A DNA stretch of 64,000 nucleotides. It comes from Casuarius casuarius. Its lineage: Eukaryota > Chordata > Aves > Casuariiformes > Casuariidae. The notes below the pieces were generated by a model. It searched no databases, was not told where the DNA came from, and was given only the letters and a program-made list of their open reading frames with translations. The DNA is taken from positions 8,728,252 through 8,792,251 of the forward strand of contig PTFA01000012.1 in assembly GCA_003342895.1 (NCBI GenBank), read 5' to 3'. Below are positions 22,019 to 34,269 of this stretch, one piece after another (position 1 is the first letter of the stretch; the number at the start of each line of letters is the position of its first letter). The position numbers and the translations under genes were made by a program.

Positions 22019-22515
22019 ACATTTTCTAGACAGATATTAACTGTCAGGGAAAACTGCATTTCAGATAAGTTGTTCCACTGGTTAAATGCCCCTGCTGCTT
22101 TTTTTGGCAAGGTTAAATAGTTTTCCATTATCAGATATGTATTCTCCCTGTGCCTGTAGGCTAGTCTTCTCTCAATTAAGCTAAGTAGATTGATCTTCCT
22201 TAGTCGGTGACTGACAGCAGACTACTGAATTTTCCAGTGACCTTTCCGGAATCTGGCATCAGGAATGGACAGAGAATTTTACTCATATTCTTTCAAATGT
22301 CATATTCAGAGGTATTACCCCTTCTTACTCAATATTCAATTTATGCATTCACACTGATCACTCTCTGGGCCTTGTAGCAGGACTTTAGTTAGTGACCTGC
22401 CCTTAGCTCTACCTCTGTTTCACGTTCGCAACAGTCCGGGATATTATTGTCCACTCTGGAACATAACTGTTTCTCAGATAAAGACCTCAGATCCTTGTTT
22501 GATTCCACATTTAGC
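22019..22515 (-). mobile_element. CR1-type LINE 3' fragment, about 0.5 kb
   Basis: The plus strand follows the reverse complement of the CR1 3' third. From left to right it shows 'tctagacagatattaactgt' (element 3' end), 'gttccactggttaa', 'agtcttctctcaattaagct' with 'aagtagattgatcttcctta', and 'gaatctggcatcaggaatgg'. It then shows 'cattcagaggtattacccct', 'tactcaatattcaatttatg' and 'gacctcagatccttgtttg'. The block order matches, so the element lies on the minus strand and runs from the C-terminal part of the reverse-transcriptase ORF to near the 3' end. It is old: every block carries substitutions and small indels, and no open frame survives. Confidence 0.8.
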
Positions 22516-25484
22516 TGTAATAAAATGAATTTTATTTAAACAAGCCTGTGTTGTCAAGCAATTCAGATCATTATATCTTTCTTGTTTACTTTTCCAGATA
22601 TCAATACCATTTCTCCGCTACCCTGGGACTTTCTCAGGGCTGCCTAGGCTGCCTAAAACCACATACCAACAATGCTGGATATTCAGAGAGTGCCTCAGTT
22701 AATTCTTTTACTATTCTTCAGTACAAATTACCTAAGTTTTGCTGATGTAGAGTGTTTAATAAGCTTTTGTAACCTTTAGACTGAGAAAATCCTTATCACA
22801 GATAGATAATGTAGTATCATGATCCTGCACAAAAACAAAATAGTAACATTGAAGTATCTCTTCCTATATCCTATAGCCAAATCATCAACAGTATCTGATC
22901 TACACTGGAAAGGATGAGAGGGAGGGAGGGAGAGAGGGAAGAGAGAGAGAAACACTTCCTATAGAGCTCAGTGGCATTAAAGGGCCCAGAGGATCTTTCC
23001 ACCACTGATTCCCAGGCACAAATCCAGCCCTCCATCCCCTTAGCACCCTGTTTCAAACCACCCAGCCACTTCCTTAGGATTTCTGTATTAACCACTGCTC
23101 AGTGCTTGAAACAAGGCAAGACAGTGAGAACAGACTGTCTTGCTTCCCCAGTGCCCAAAACATCTATGACACAAAGACACCCTCATTCTTTCTTAAATCC
23201 TATGGAATCTATAAGCTACTCCGGAAAAGCAATCTGAAAACCGCTGGTCTCCCATGGCCGATAGCGTGAGACAGAGTACGTTTTTAAAACGTTCGTAAGT
23301 AAATCATGAAGTTCTAGATCTGATAGGGTTCCTTCAAGTCTGTGCAAGAAGGAAGGAAGGAGATTTTAGCTCAGTTTGTGAGCTAATTAGCACATAATTT
23401 GTGATTTCTTATAGTTGTGTGTTCAACACGTCCTAACACCTAACAGTGTATTTTAAATTCAGGAAAAAAATGTATTTCATTAGCATAAAATCTACATCCC
23501 CTCAAATGCTTTACCAATAAACCCAGCATCCCAAGAAGTAGAAAAGTTATACTTGGTGCAAGAGATTTAACTGGTATCAGTTTACCCACGGTCTTTGAAG
23601 AGAGGCCAAGAGGTGGCCTATCTATTCATCTCACAGACTATATTGCTGAAGAAATCTCCACAAACCTTACAGTGAGAAGAATTCATCGTTAAGGTTATCC
23701 TAAAACAACTTCTTGGACAGCTAACTTGTACTTTTTATCTTGATTCTTATTGTAAACTATCTCTAATAGTAACTTGTGAGAGCAATCCAGTCACAAAAAG
23801 ATCATTCACAGACTTATCTATCAGATTTTGCTTATTCCCTTTGATATTAAAGAAATTCTACTGTCCTGAAATGTTTTTTGTCCTAAGACATCAACTTTTT
23901 TATTAAGAGAATGTAATGAAGCAGTATTCACAGCTATCTGGAGTTAGATACTTATCTTTCATAAACTGTCACTATCTTACTGACTTCAACAAAACTGAAA
24001 ATTTACAGTGCTCAGGGGTCAGAATTTGTGGTTTTTCTGGCAAGTTAAAAGCTCCACAGAAAAACAGGATAGTGTCTGTCCCACTTACCACCTTAGAGAC
24101 AACCACAGAGCTGATGCACTCTTCAAAATTCAGAACTATCACAGAAATATCACATATCATATAATATTCACCTATTTCATGTATAGAGTTAATTTTGGAA
24201 GCAGAACAACTTTTGTTAGATTTATTTCAGCACACATACATTTTATGAAAGTTTGCAACACAAATACAGACATATCACTCAGATAAGAGGGTTCATCTAC
24301 AGAGGATTCATTTCTGTGGCAAGAACTGAGTAAGTATCAGACGACAAATAACGAATATTTACCTTTTGAAATCAGCCTATTGTGTCAGGCAAAAACTTTA
24401 GAACTTAGAAACTTCTCTCTTCCAGGCAAGGAAAATGATGGTTGGAAAAAATAAATTCGCTGGAGTTTATCAAGTGAATACTTCTATTAAATTCAAATTT
24501 ATACCTCTGGAGCGAAGAGCTATTTTATGACTCAGTTTCAACCTCTTGTTACATCAGTATCAAATAGATTTCATGTATGCAAAAATAGTTAGCCTCCTTC
24601 TGAGGTATTTGCCCATGTGCTACATTAGTGATTAGTTTGTTACCATGCTGTGGAAAGTAGAATGAAGAAAAGTCTGATTAGATCAAGCTTCTCTGATTTC
24701 GCTGTGTTTCACGGGGCACAGAATTGTACTTTTCTCAGCTCTGAATCTGTAATGTGAAATGTGCACATTCATACACACACAGTCCTTACTTTGTAATAAG
24801 AATGCTGTGGAACATTTTCCAAAATTAAAATCTTAAAAATCCTTTTAGTGAAAATATATTAAGGCAGGAACTAGTAAGTAAAAATATCGTGCAGAGAGAT
24901 AAATCCAAAAATCCATAATGACTCTATGAAAATAGGCATGCAACATACAGTATATTTCAGTAAATGTGCAGTGAAAGTGAAGCCTTTTTTTTTTTGGTCC
25001 TTGAACTTCTAAGATTTTAAACATGTTAGAGAGAGCCTGAAAGTTACTTCATACTCTAATATTCTTCACTGTAGCAGGCTGGTAAAAACCAAACATAGAC
25101 ACAGGAGTGTGGGATCTAAAGGGCGAACCTAGGAATAAAGAAGGCAGAACAAAGAGCAGCTCTGGGAAGAAAGCCTTCCGGACCCACAGCATTACAGTAC
25201 CGCTTTAGATTTACTGCTTACATTATTAAAATGCAGGAGGCTATTACTATCACAACACAAATTTTGTGAACACAGACAAACCAAAGCTTTTAGCCCATTT
25301 CCTGAATCATAAACGAAGAGCTCCATATACAACTACTGAAGGAAATGTAAAGAGCAGAGTACTATATGATCTTTATTGGATTACTCAGAAGCTTTAGCAG
25401 GGCTACCATCAGAAGCCATATAAATCAAAGATAACTGCTTCTATAGAAAAGCAATCAACTTTCTGAAGAGAATGCCTTTGTTCC
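22516..25484. other. non-coding background
   Basis: A GA-rich microsatellite lies at 22916-22951. A (GGAA)n stub is near 23350. Overlapping short open frames at 22871-23237 and 23916-24286 are not recognisable. No interspersed repeat was seen. Confidence 0.5.
22916..22951. repeat. GA-rich microsatellite
   Basis: A mixed GAGA/GGGA purine run of about 36 bases, with no single clean period. Confidence 0.8.
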
Positions 25485-25645
25485 CCAAGGTTGCACAGTT
25501 AGATTTAGATATTTCTGTTAGGATTTTGATATAGCACATACTTCAGGAATTATACAAATCTTGTCTGCAAAACTCTGGAAAAGACTTCCAGAGGAAGTGA
25601 TTGGATCCTTTTCTTTCAGTGCTTGAGACCACGTACTAATAATGT
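25485..25645 (+). mobile_element. possible CR1-type LINE 3' remnant
   Basis: 'cagttagatttagatatttc', 'aactctggaaaagacttcca', 'gaggaagtgattggatcc' and 'agtgcttgagacc' follow the order of the sense CR1 3' end. Its consensus has 'ttagattagatatta', 'ctggaa-aggcttcc', 'gaggtggtggaatcc' and 'gtgtttaagacc'. It is more diverged than the other CR1 copies here, and the short match length leaves real doubt. Confidence 0.5.
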
Positions 25646-27110
25646 TATCCTCCTTTTTTGCTCTGTCTGCATCCTGTTGATAGCTAAAAACTTCAACAGT
25701 ACAAGCTGGATTGTGCATCTTAAGATACCATGGTAATCCATTAATCTTTTCTACCTCAAATACAAATTATAAGACCTCCAATTGGTCTATCGCTATCCGA
25801 TACATACTGTGTTTTTGTTAATTAGAGTAGCTGCCAAGTTTGTCCTTGGGAGTCAAGAGCTCAGTTACTGAGAAAACTCTAAAGAAAGAGTTTAAAGAAA
25901 ATCTTTATATTCTAACTATAATAGACCTTGTAGTATATTTGTATATGTTTATACTTAAGTCATTCCAGGATACTCCATAAAAAGCCAATAGTAAAATGAC
26001 TATACAAATGGATTACACTTTCAGCAATTGCTAGTAACATTAGAAGCTGTTCGACAGAAAAAGGAAACATGAAGGTTATTCTATACACCTTAAGGTGGCT
26101 GTTCAGGAGATAAAAATTACTTTCATCCACTATCTTAAGGGTATTGTAAAGCTTAATTAAGTAAATCTTACAAAGTACTTTGAGACTCTCAAGCAATGAG
26201 TTAAATTAGTGTTAGAAGTAAAATAAGTCTTGCATATAAGGCAACAATAGTCCAGCTACATCTAACATTATATAGTTAACAGCAGACAGGAGCCTGACTT
26301 CTGCTTCGAACTTTACTTGTAGAGGTTCCTGAATCACAGGGCTAAGACTGCCAGCTTAGTGTCACTGAATGAAATACTGTAATAAATGTCCCAGAAAACT
26401 GCCTGAACAATACAGTTCTGACAATAAGATTTACTTTTTTTGTTGTTTTTGTTGTTGTGACTGAATAAAATTATGATAGTGTTACGGTTTCTAGCATGGG
26501 AAAAGGTTAAATAAGGAATTTAGATTATAAATGACTATATGTCATGCGATGCAGGAAACACGGAAGTTCACTGACTACATTTCACACTGGCAGAGAGAAA
26601 ACTATCACTTTGTTCACTGAAGATGTGGAAATTAAAGCTCTCAGTCTTCACAGAATTGCAAAAGTGGATTTACTGAGGGCAGTGGGTGGCCTGCCAGAGC
26701 CTCTAGCCATCTCCTCTCCCATTAGCACCTGCTGCTATGGCTCATGCACCTGCATCAGGCAATACGGTCACAGCAGTGCTCCTGCCTCAAGGACCTCTAT
26801 GTCCAATCAGGGCTTCATCTACCATTTTGCTAAAGCCTGTGCTTAGAGACTTCAAAATACATCATAGCAATAGAGACTGGCAAAAAGTGTCTAAGCGCAG
26901 AACAAGGTGCTACCTGAAATCAGGGTTGAAAATTATCAAGAGCAAACCTTGTTGTAGGAAGTCAAAATACAAGGCTATCCCAAAATGAGGCCTTCTTGGA
27001 GCTGTGCTTACAGCATTCTCACTGGCAAAGCTGGAACATCTGCACTACTAAGGAAATAACTGAAAACAAAGAATGTCTCTTCATGATTACGTAGATACTC
27101 CAGCTTAGCT
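25646..27110. other. non-coding background
   Basis: AT-rich sequence with a (TTG)n-like stretch at about 26437-26458. Two overlapping open frames at 26544-26988 (100 and 83 codons) occur in a locally GC-richer patch. They show no recognisable domain. Confidence 0.45.
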
Positions 27111-27127
27111 GGGGGGGGGGGGGGCGG
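27111..27127. repeat. poly-G tract
   Basis: G14 followed by C and GG. Such tracts are prone to sequencing and alignment error. Confidence 0.9.
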
Positions 27128-27631
27128 TTATCCTTCTGAGGGCAGTAAAGTGCAACTTTCAATGGGTAAAAATGCCCAGGTCACACATGATAACAGAAAA
27201 GCAGCAGCTTTCTTCACATTGTGATCACCTACCAGAAAGAAATGTGGTCCTTATCAAATATTTACCAAATCTCGTAAAAACAGAGAGTATCTATATGTCA
27301 AGGAAGATTTGATTGTTATTATGAATTCATGTACTCCCTTTCTTTATTGCTCACAGACATGGTATTCAGGGGAGATGGTAATGATAAAAAAATTATAAAA
27401 TTCAGAGTCATTACTTATTAAAACCATTGTGCATGTAAAAGGCCAAACAAACCCAGAAAGAAAATGTGTGCAATCTGAATACTTTATCTTTAGTTATCTA
27501 AAACTATACTGCCTTTCTTCTCCCCTTTTCTTCATTGATATATTAATTTCCTGATTGAAAGTCCCATCATAAAGTTTCACTCATATCTACTTTTCCAAAA
27601 CGTTTCTGCCGGTAACATCACACGAGAGGGT
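27128..27631. other. non-coding background
   Basis: About 500 bases of ordinary AT-rich sequence. No repeat or open frame of note. Confidence 0.5.
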
Positions 27632-27702
27632 GGTCAGACTGGAAGCTCCATGGGGCAGAGATTCTTTTCTGCTCTGCGTAGTCAAACAAAGCCTATGGCA
27701 TT
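27632..27702. repeat. ancient repeat relic ('gaagctccatggggcagaga' type)
   Basis: 'gactggaagctccatggggc', 'agagattcttttctgctctg' and 'acaaagcctatggca' match an old amniote repeat arm. The consensus reads roughly 'gattgtaagctccttggggcaggga-ctttt-ctgt' and then 'cagcgcctagcac'. Other copies of the same arm are seen at 44600 and 57112. Confidence 0.6.
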
Positions 27703-28243
27703 TTATCAAAAGTAGTGTTTTCACATAAAGACAACTGGAAACAAATGGAAGAGATACCTGCTGATGGACTAGGAACTCAGTCCATCAATTAAAGACCTTT
27801 TGTCATCCAAGAGGCCTGCAGCTTACAAGCAGAAAGAACTGGATCTGGCACAGAGACCTGTATAGACAGGATACTCTGGTGGGTCAGAAACTCTGCCTCG
27901 ACTTGAATGGGTAGATGAAAAATTGGGAATACTTTTCTATCTGGGTTTCCATGGCTCCTCTTCACAACCTAAAAATCAATTTCAGAGTGAAACTTAGAAA
28001 CTGAGAAATGAATTGTAGAAAGTTGGCCGTGATTCTCTACGGCATACCCACGCTTAGCAGCGATCACATACAACAATTTTTCTGATAAAGCACTTTGAGG
28101 ATTTTTCTTACAGCTGATATTTCTCCTGGACTCTCTTCAATCTAGTTTGGTACCTACCTGTACATTTTGCCAAACAATAAAACGGAGGCCCTTTCATTAA
28201 CTTGTACCAGTAACACTTTATTTTCATAAAATTACTAAATCAT

Positions 28244-28259
28244 TAAAAAAAAAAAAAAA
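28244..28259. repeat. poly-A tract (16 A)
   Basis: Uninterrupted A16. There is no upstream polyadenylation or retrotransposon signature. Confidence 0.85.
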
Positions 28260-30332
28260 GTGAGACACAGAGGACGTTTCATTATATTAAAAGTTTATAG
28301 CAGTTTTCCTCCTTAAGCAATGTCACGTGATTAAACATACCACAGCCCCAGGGAGACCACTATTTCATCAACTGGGAAGCAGATAAAGGCCGTTTTCCAG
28401 AACTGCAAGCTTGTATCAGAGCCCAACTTGCAAAAACATTCAGGAAAAAAAATGAACAAGAAACAGCAGTGAATACATAGAGTACCAACAGGTTTGATGC
28501 CTGATCATCCATTTTTGAAGAGAGCCAACACTATGGCATAAACAGCTGTCTTGGCAGAGCACACAGTCTCCCTCCTTGCACATGCTGTTGGCACACGTAC
28601 GCCAATTAAGTGTATATTTGCCTCTCATAAAGTCTCTATTGAGTTCAAAGTGAGAAGGTCTACACCAAGCACCTTTCAAAGTACTCTGCTTCCTCTAAGA
28701 ACAGCTGCAAAGTGTAGATCTGGGACTTGGCTTCATAGCAAATTATTTCAAAGATCTCCACTGTCATTAAATTTAAGAAATTGTTATTGGAAATTTTTTG
28801 AACTTTTTTTTCCCAAGATTCTGTCACAGAGGTCTTGATCTCAATCTAATTCAGACAATGAAGGATGACTAGCAAGAAAAAAACTGATGTTGCCTTTGCT
28901 ATCTAATTTGCAGAACTGGCATCAACGTGACAAAACACCGTACTGATGATTTCCAAAAATCCACAAAACAACTAGAGTTGCACAATCACAGTCCCTGTAG
29001 AACAAGCCATCCTCATCTTGCTGTAACAGCCCTGACTTTTTCCCTCCATTCATCCATCATGCTTTTGACTGCACCCAGAGGACCATGAGAGTTACTGGAA
29101 ACAGTTTCTGCCTGTACACCATGTCTGCGGCGGGTCCTTTGGTGGGAAAGGCAAGCAGGTGAGCTCAGAAAGAATCAGCAAAAAACAGGGCCCTTCTCAC
29201 CCAGAAGTCGGGAGAAGACATGCTGCAAATTCCCTGAGAAGAGGTGTAAGCAGGAGATTGCACAAGGTAAGCACAAGGACTGGACAAAAATGCGCAGGTC
29301 ATGAGGATGCAGTGCTGCCTGCAGAGAGCCATCACCAGCTGGAGACCAGAGACCACCCTGGCTCGCATGGCTGGAGCAGCCTGGGGAATACTTTGGTCCT
29401 GTGAAGAGGTTCAAACTCTGTGAACTGTACTAAGCATGTTCACAAACTGGAAGATTTCCTCCCATCCCAAAGCCCATTTTAACACTGTGCAGGATAAGAT
29501 AGACATCTGTGAAACAGACATAGGTGTCATCTGGGACAACCAACAACTTTAAGCATTTATATACAGATTCACACTTAAAGATCCTCAGCATTAGTCTGGC
29601 CTCTTAACAACAAATATATTTACACTCACATTTTACACATTTCAAGAATCCAATAAATACTCAGATTTTAAGAACTTGACAATCACACAATTTGAACTCA
29701 AAGTTTCAGTAATGCCTATCTTTATTTGAAAAGTGTTATTTGTAGGAAAACTGTAATTCTTTCTTAAATTCACTATCTGGCTTGAGAAAAGATAGGTCTA
29801 TTGGAACAACCATCTCATCCTGCATATGGAGACAAATGCGGAAAACTGCATGATCTCTTTCTCACCAAGATGTTTCTTCAAGCCAAGATAAAGCTTTAAA
29901 AGGAATCAGTAGGAGCTCCTAAACCTACAGCAATTATTGTAAAGTAATTTTTAAAGCCCCTATATATAGAATTGTTGTATTCACCATGGGGTGCACAGCA
30001 ACATTACCAGCTCTCTAAAACTCAGCATACAACAGCTTTGGAAATTATACCTTTTGCATCTGCTGTGTTTATTCATGTTCAAGTTTCAAGTTCCACTAAT
30101 CTATCCTACACTTCTCTCCTTAAGCATGCTTAAACAATGATGCTTTTACTGTTTGTTGAACACTCCAGAATAGAGCATTCCTTTTGGACCTAGCCAAACC
30201 CTAGATTTTCACCTCAGGTGCTTTTTAATTGCTGAATCTAAAATTTCAAATTGAATAGACTTTTAAAACTCTTATCTACAAGTATGACTGTGACAGGATC
30301 CAAAACCATTAGATATTAGCCCCACCCCACCC

Positions 30333-30350
30333 AAAAAAAAAAAAAAAAAA
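30333..30350. repeat. poly-A tract (18 A)
   Basis: A18 directly after a C/A-rich stretch (cccaccccaccc). No retrotransposon body was recognised upstream. Confidence 0.85.
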
Positions 30351-32679
30351 GGAATCTCAGAAGCTCAGACCTTACTGAAAAGGTCAGATAAAACTTGGAG
30401 AGGAAAGGAGTGCAAAGACAGGGGAAAATTAGTTAACAGAGAATCCAGGGAGCATTTTTCAAAAGGGTTCAGGCATAAAAATCCTGTGTGCTATTGTAAT
30501 ATGAAACCTTGGAGATTCAATGCAATAACTGGAGATGCAGGAGTTTCTTTTTATTATGGAAAATGTTTATGTGAAGAGCAAAATAGACAAGAGAAAGCAA
30601 CAGCTAAAGAATACTTGATGGGCACTTTAATCTTCTATTAATATGCAAATTTTGTTCTTTAGAACCCTAGAAAGATTTTTTTTTCATAGGCTATTTGAAA
30701 ATGGTCTTACTCTCCCAGAGGTCCTTCTTGTATGAATCTAAGTGAAACACTGTATTTATGCTAATTCCCTAGATACTCTTGTATGCATCATTTTCTTTTT
30801 GAAATTATATGGAGTTTATTGAACCACATTTGTAAAACATTCCACAGCTGATTTCACTCTAAAGATCTCCTTTAATAGAGCTGAATCCCCTGCAGATCCA
30901 TGTCACATGAGGATGTTAAGAAAAATCATTCTCAACAACAAGGAAAGAAATGAAAAAAGCCTGTAGGAAAACTTGGATATGAGCTTCTGACCAAAAATGG
31001 ATAATTTTATCTTCATAATCAACTTTAGTCATATATAACTGGTGCCCCTGCAAATGCTCAAAAATATTCTAACTAGTAATATTTTCTTTAGTAAATGCCA
31101 GGCTTAGGAGCAAAAGCAGCTTCAGTGCAGGAGAAGCATCTTTTTGGCATATATTCAAAAATGCATTTCCCGATTCCCTTTATACCTAATCACAGGAGCT
31201 ACCTTCCAGAATGAAAAATAAAAACAGCAGAATCTCGCTTGCTGACATTAAAAGGGAAAACAGGAATTTTTTTTTGTTGTGCATCTGTAAACTGTGCTCC
31301 TTCCATTTATTCAGCATGCAGCCATCATTTTCTCTCCCTACTTTTTCTGTAGAACTGACAGAACAAGATTATGAGCCAAAGCCTGTTCCTCTTGCAGGAA
31401 GACTTCTTCACCTTCCATGGGATTGTTCATGAATAAGGAAAACAGGTTTAGCTCCAAAAAGTGTCTGTGGAACTAGGAATCATCATCAAGTCTGATGCCT
31501 CTTTTTTTCTCATTATTTTAAAGTTTGTAAATATTAGATCTGACTTTTCATTATGAATCTTCTTTGTAACTAATCCCACATCAACACCTTCCTGCTCAAT
31601 CGCTTCATGGAACGGGAGCTTTGGATCTGGATTTCTTTTGACACAGGCTCTTGTGAGTTAGGATTAACTCCATTACTGTACATTATACTACCTTTGTACA
31701 GCTATAAAACTAGTGAGGGAGGGAGACTCATGCCCTGGATTTCCATCAACACATCTCATTAAAAGAAAGTACTACATTAACTCTTATCTGCAGGCACAAT
31801 CTGGAGAGTAAAACAGCATTCCAAAACACAACCATGAAGAAAGACAGTCTTTCCTAGGACTACCAGCAAGTGTTAGAGATTCACTTGATTTTTTTTTTTT
31901 TTAAGACATGATCCTCTAATATTTGTTCTTTGCTATTATAGAGAGGACACAAGTCATATATTTCTGCTTGTGCTGGCATGTTTGATGTCATTATTCAGTT
32001 TAAAGACAACATATGAGAAATTCAAATAAAAAAGCCACATACATTTTTCCCTCTGGAAAACCTGCATTGAGCAGACACAGCCATTTTTCAGACTCTACAA
32101 AGTATATGATAAGTAAGTAGCACTAAATAGAACAAAGTCACAAAAACCACATAAAAATACTGTAGGAAGTGAATAGGTGTTTCTCAAGAGAATTCATCAT
32201 GTAGCATGACATGCAACACCTACGATTAGGGAGAGCAACTTTCAGCTATGGTCAAAGCTTCCTACAATTCCTCCTTCTTCAGCTAGCCAGGGATGAACTT
32301 GACACAGAGTTACTGCCACCACTCTGCCTTTGGAGAAAAAAAGGGGCAAATCTGGACAAAGGGAGGAGGCAGCACTGCCTAAGCTAAAAGCTGCAGATGG
32401 TGGAGGAGGACTGTGACAGTCACAGTAGCTGTCTGAATTCTTTTTGCCTAAAGATATATCTTTAGCGAAAAAAAATTAAAATGCGGCCAAAATCAAACAG
32501 TTTAGTTGGCGTTAATTTTGTGAATCAATTTAATCTGACCAGACATTGGTAAACACAGTGATTGTCATACCCTGCAGGGGAGGATTTAAATATAAAGAAC
32601 AGACAGGACGAATCTGGGAGGACGGGGAGGGGGAATGTGGTACACTAAGTGATCACAGCCAGTAAGGCATGAGCACGCA

Positions 32680-32870
32680 TTTTCTGTAGTCCGTTCCACG
32701 CCTTTGCGAGCCCACTTTAGTTCGCACCCAGAGCTCTCACCCCAGAGGCTTTCAGTGCCTCGCTCCCTCGCACTGACGTGGGAGCCGTACTTTCACCAGC
32801 AGGTGCTCCACGCTTGCACTGAAGCTGGCAAAAACGGTGTCAGTCTCTACACGCTTCAAGGCTGTTGCAC
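32680..32870. other. small CpG-enriched patch
   Basis: About ten CpG dinucleotides occur in roughly 190 bases in an otherwise CpG-poor neighbourhood (for example around 32698-32720 and 32757-32790). A 137-codon open frame (32704-33117) starts here but shows no recognisable domain. It could be a weak regulatory element, an unmethylated relic or simply a GC fluctuation. Confidence 0.4.
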
Positions 32871-34060
32871 AGGTCCCTGGGCTAGGGTTATCACCTGTAC
32901 AAGAGCACTTCTCAGGCTTGTAAAATGGGCTAAGGTAGCTTTAAGCCACTTCTGCACCTTCCAAGTTCTGGGATGTTTCGGTCCAAGCTGCGCAGAACAA
33001 TTTAAGTTACAGCTGCTTCCAGCAACCCTGCTTCCACCAGTCTTCCCACCAGCAGCATCCCCCGCAGCACAACCTCTTTCCCAGGGCTGGCAAGTGAGTC
33101 ACTTGGATGGAGGCTGAAGTTGCCTTTAATTCCTGTGTGACAGTAACCCTCCCACAGCCAGAAATAAGGCTTTTTGGTCCATTTTTGGTCCATTAGTAGT
33201 ATTCCTTGACAGACAACTCACTCAACTTGAATGGTCAAATTCATCCAGAGTATCTGCCTCTCTCCATCCAAGAGCTTGCTACCCCCAAAGCAGGAGGAAC
33301 TAAAGTGCCCATGGTCCAAATCTTGAAATGTCACTGTCTAGAGCTAGCATATTTAACTCAGTTTCAGGCCATAAAGCTGTGTTTAGTTCAATTTCAGGCT
33401 GAAAACCACAAAGTTTCAGAAGGTGCTCCACATACGGACTGCTTAGGGACAGCAAACTGGGAAAACAAACAGGGCAGGCAAGCGGGCATGCTTGGCTGCA
33501 CCTCAGACTTTTAAATATGACCTCCCATTGCACCACTAGCCAAATTCAGAATAAGAAACCAGCCTTTTCTCCATTAAAGCAAAGTTAGAGATAACAGGTA
33601 AATGCAAAGAGAAGAAAAATAGTGAAACAGTACTGGTGAGTCACCACTTACTGGGACCTAACTGCCGTCAGAGTTTTGCTTGTTTCTGTCTGGAGAGGAG
33701 GGAGGAGAATGGCCCTCACAGAAAAGATGTATTTTCAGAAGGAGTCGGAATAGGATAATGAGATTGCTTCCACTAATAAGGCCAAATCAGTGGGGAAGTC
33801 ACCCTGAGTGGGATCCTGTGCATTTTATATTTCTACAGTAGAAATGCGCATGATGTGGTTTATCTTAAAAATAAAAAACCTTAAACCTTTTTCTAGAGCC
33901 AAGCTCAGAGCCAGCTGAGAAGCAGGTTGGTGGCATTAATCCAAATAACTACATATGACCAAGTGGAGTAAATCTCGTTTTATGTTGTGAAGAAGGCAAA
34001 GCTTACTGTTGCAGACAATCTTTGCAGAGAAACACTCCCAAGACAAAGTCTGATCATTAG
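32871..34060. other. non-coding background
   Basis: An 11-bp direct tandem duplication (TTTTTGGTCCA twice) is at 33171-33192. Short open frames on both strands at 33002-33536 are not recognisable. Confidence 0.5.
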
Positions 34061-34269
34061 GAAAAAGAAAAAGAAAAAGAAAAAGAAAAAGAAAAAGAAA
34101 AAGAAAAAGAAAAAGAANNNNNNNNNNNNNNNNNNNNNNNNNNNNNNNNNNNNNNNNNNNNNNNNNNNNNNNNNNNNNNNNNNNNNNNNNNNNNNNNNNN
34201 NNNNNNNNNNNNGAAAAAGAAAAAGAAAAAGAAAAAGAAAAAGAAAAAGAAAAAGAAAAAGAAAAAGAA
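34061..34269. repeat. (GAAAAA)n hexanucleotide microsatellite, broken by an assembly gap
   Basis: A perfect 6-bp period runs from the G at 34061 to the G at 34115, and again from 34213 to 34267. The middle is unknown bases. G positions on the right are out of phase with the left by two (34213 minus 34061 is 152, not a multiple of six). The gap size is therefore an estimate, or an interruption lies inside it. Open frames of lysine/arginine or leucine/phenylalanine repeats across this array are artefacts. Confidence 0.95.
34118..34212. other. assembly gap (95 N)
   Basis: Ninety-five consecutive N bases inside the (GAAAAA)n array. The array could not be closed by the assembly, so its real length is unknown. 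Confidence 0.99.

Larger units (their letters stand above)
27703..32670. other. non-coding background
   Basis: Five kilobases without a supported gene or named repeat. Poly-A tracts are at 28244-28259 and 30333-30350, and a T run is near 31891-31902. A GC-richer patch at 29100-29410 holds overlapping short open frames and two splice-donor-like sites (CAGGTGAGC near 29155, AAGGTAAGC near 29264). No exon can be defended from them. Confidence 0.45.

Noticed and set aside
29084..29270. Possible exon(s) ending at CAGGTGAGC or AAGGTAAGC
   Set aside because: Splice-donor-like sites are common by chance. The short peptides upstream are not recognisable and no matching acceptor with a clear pyrimidine tract defines an exon.
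32704..33117. 137-codon plus-strand open frame starting in a CpG-enriched patch
   Set aside because: Considered as a small gene because of the CpGs, but the protein is unrecognisable and rich in low-information residues. Kept only as a CpG patch.
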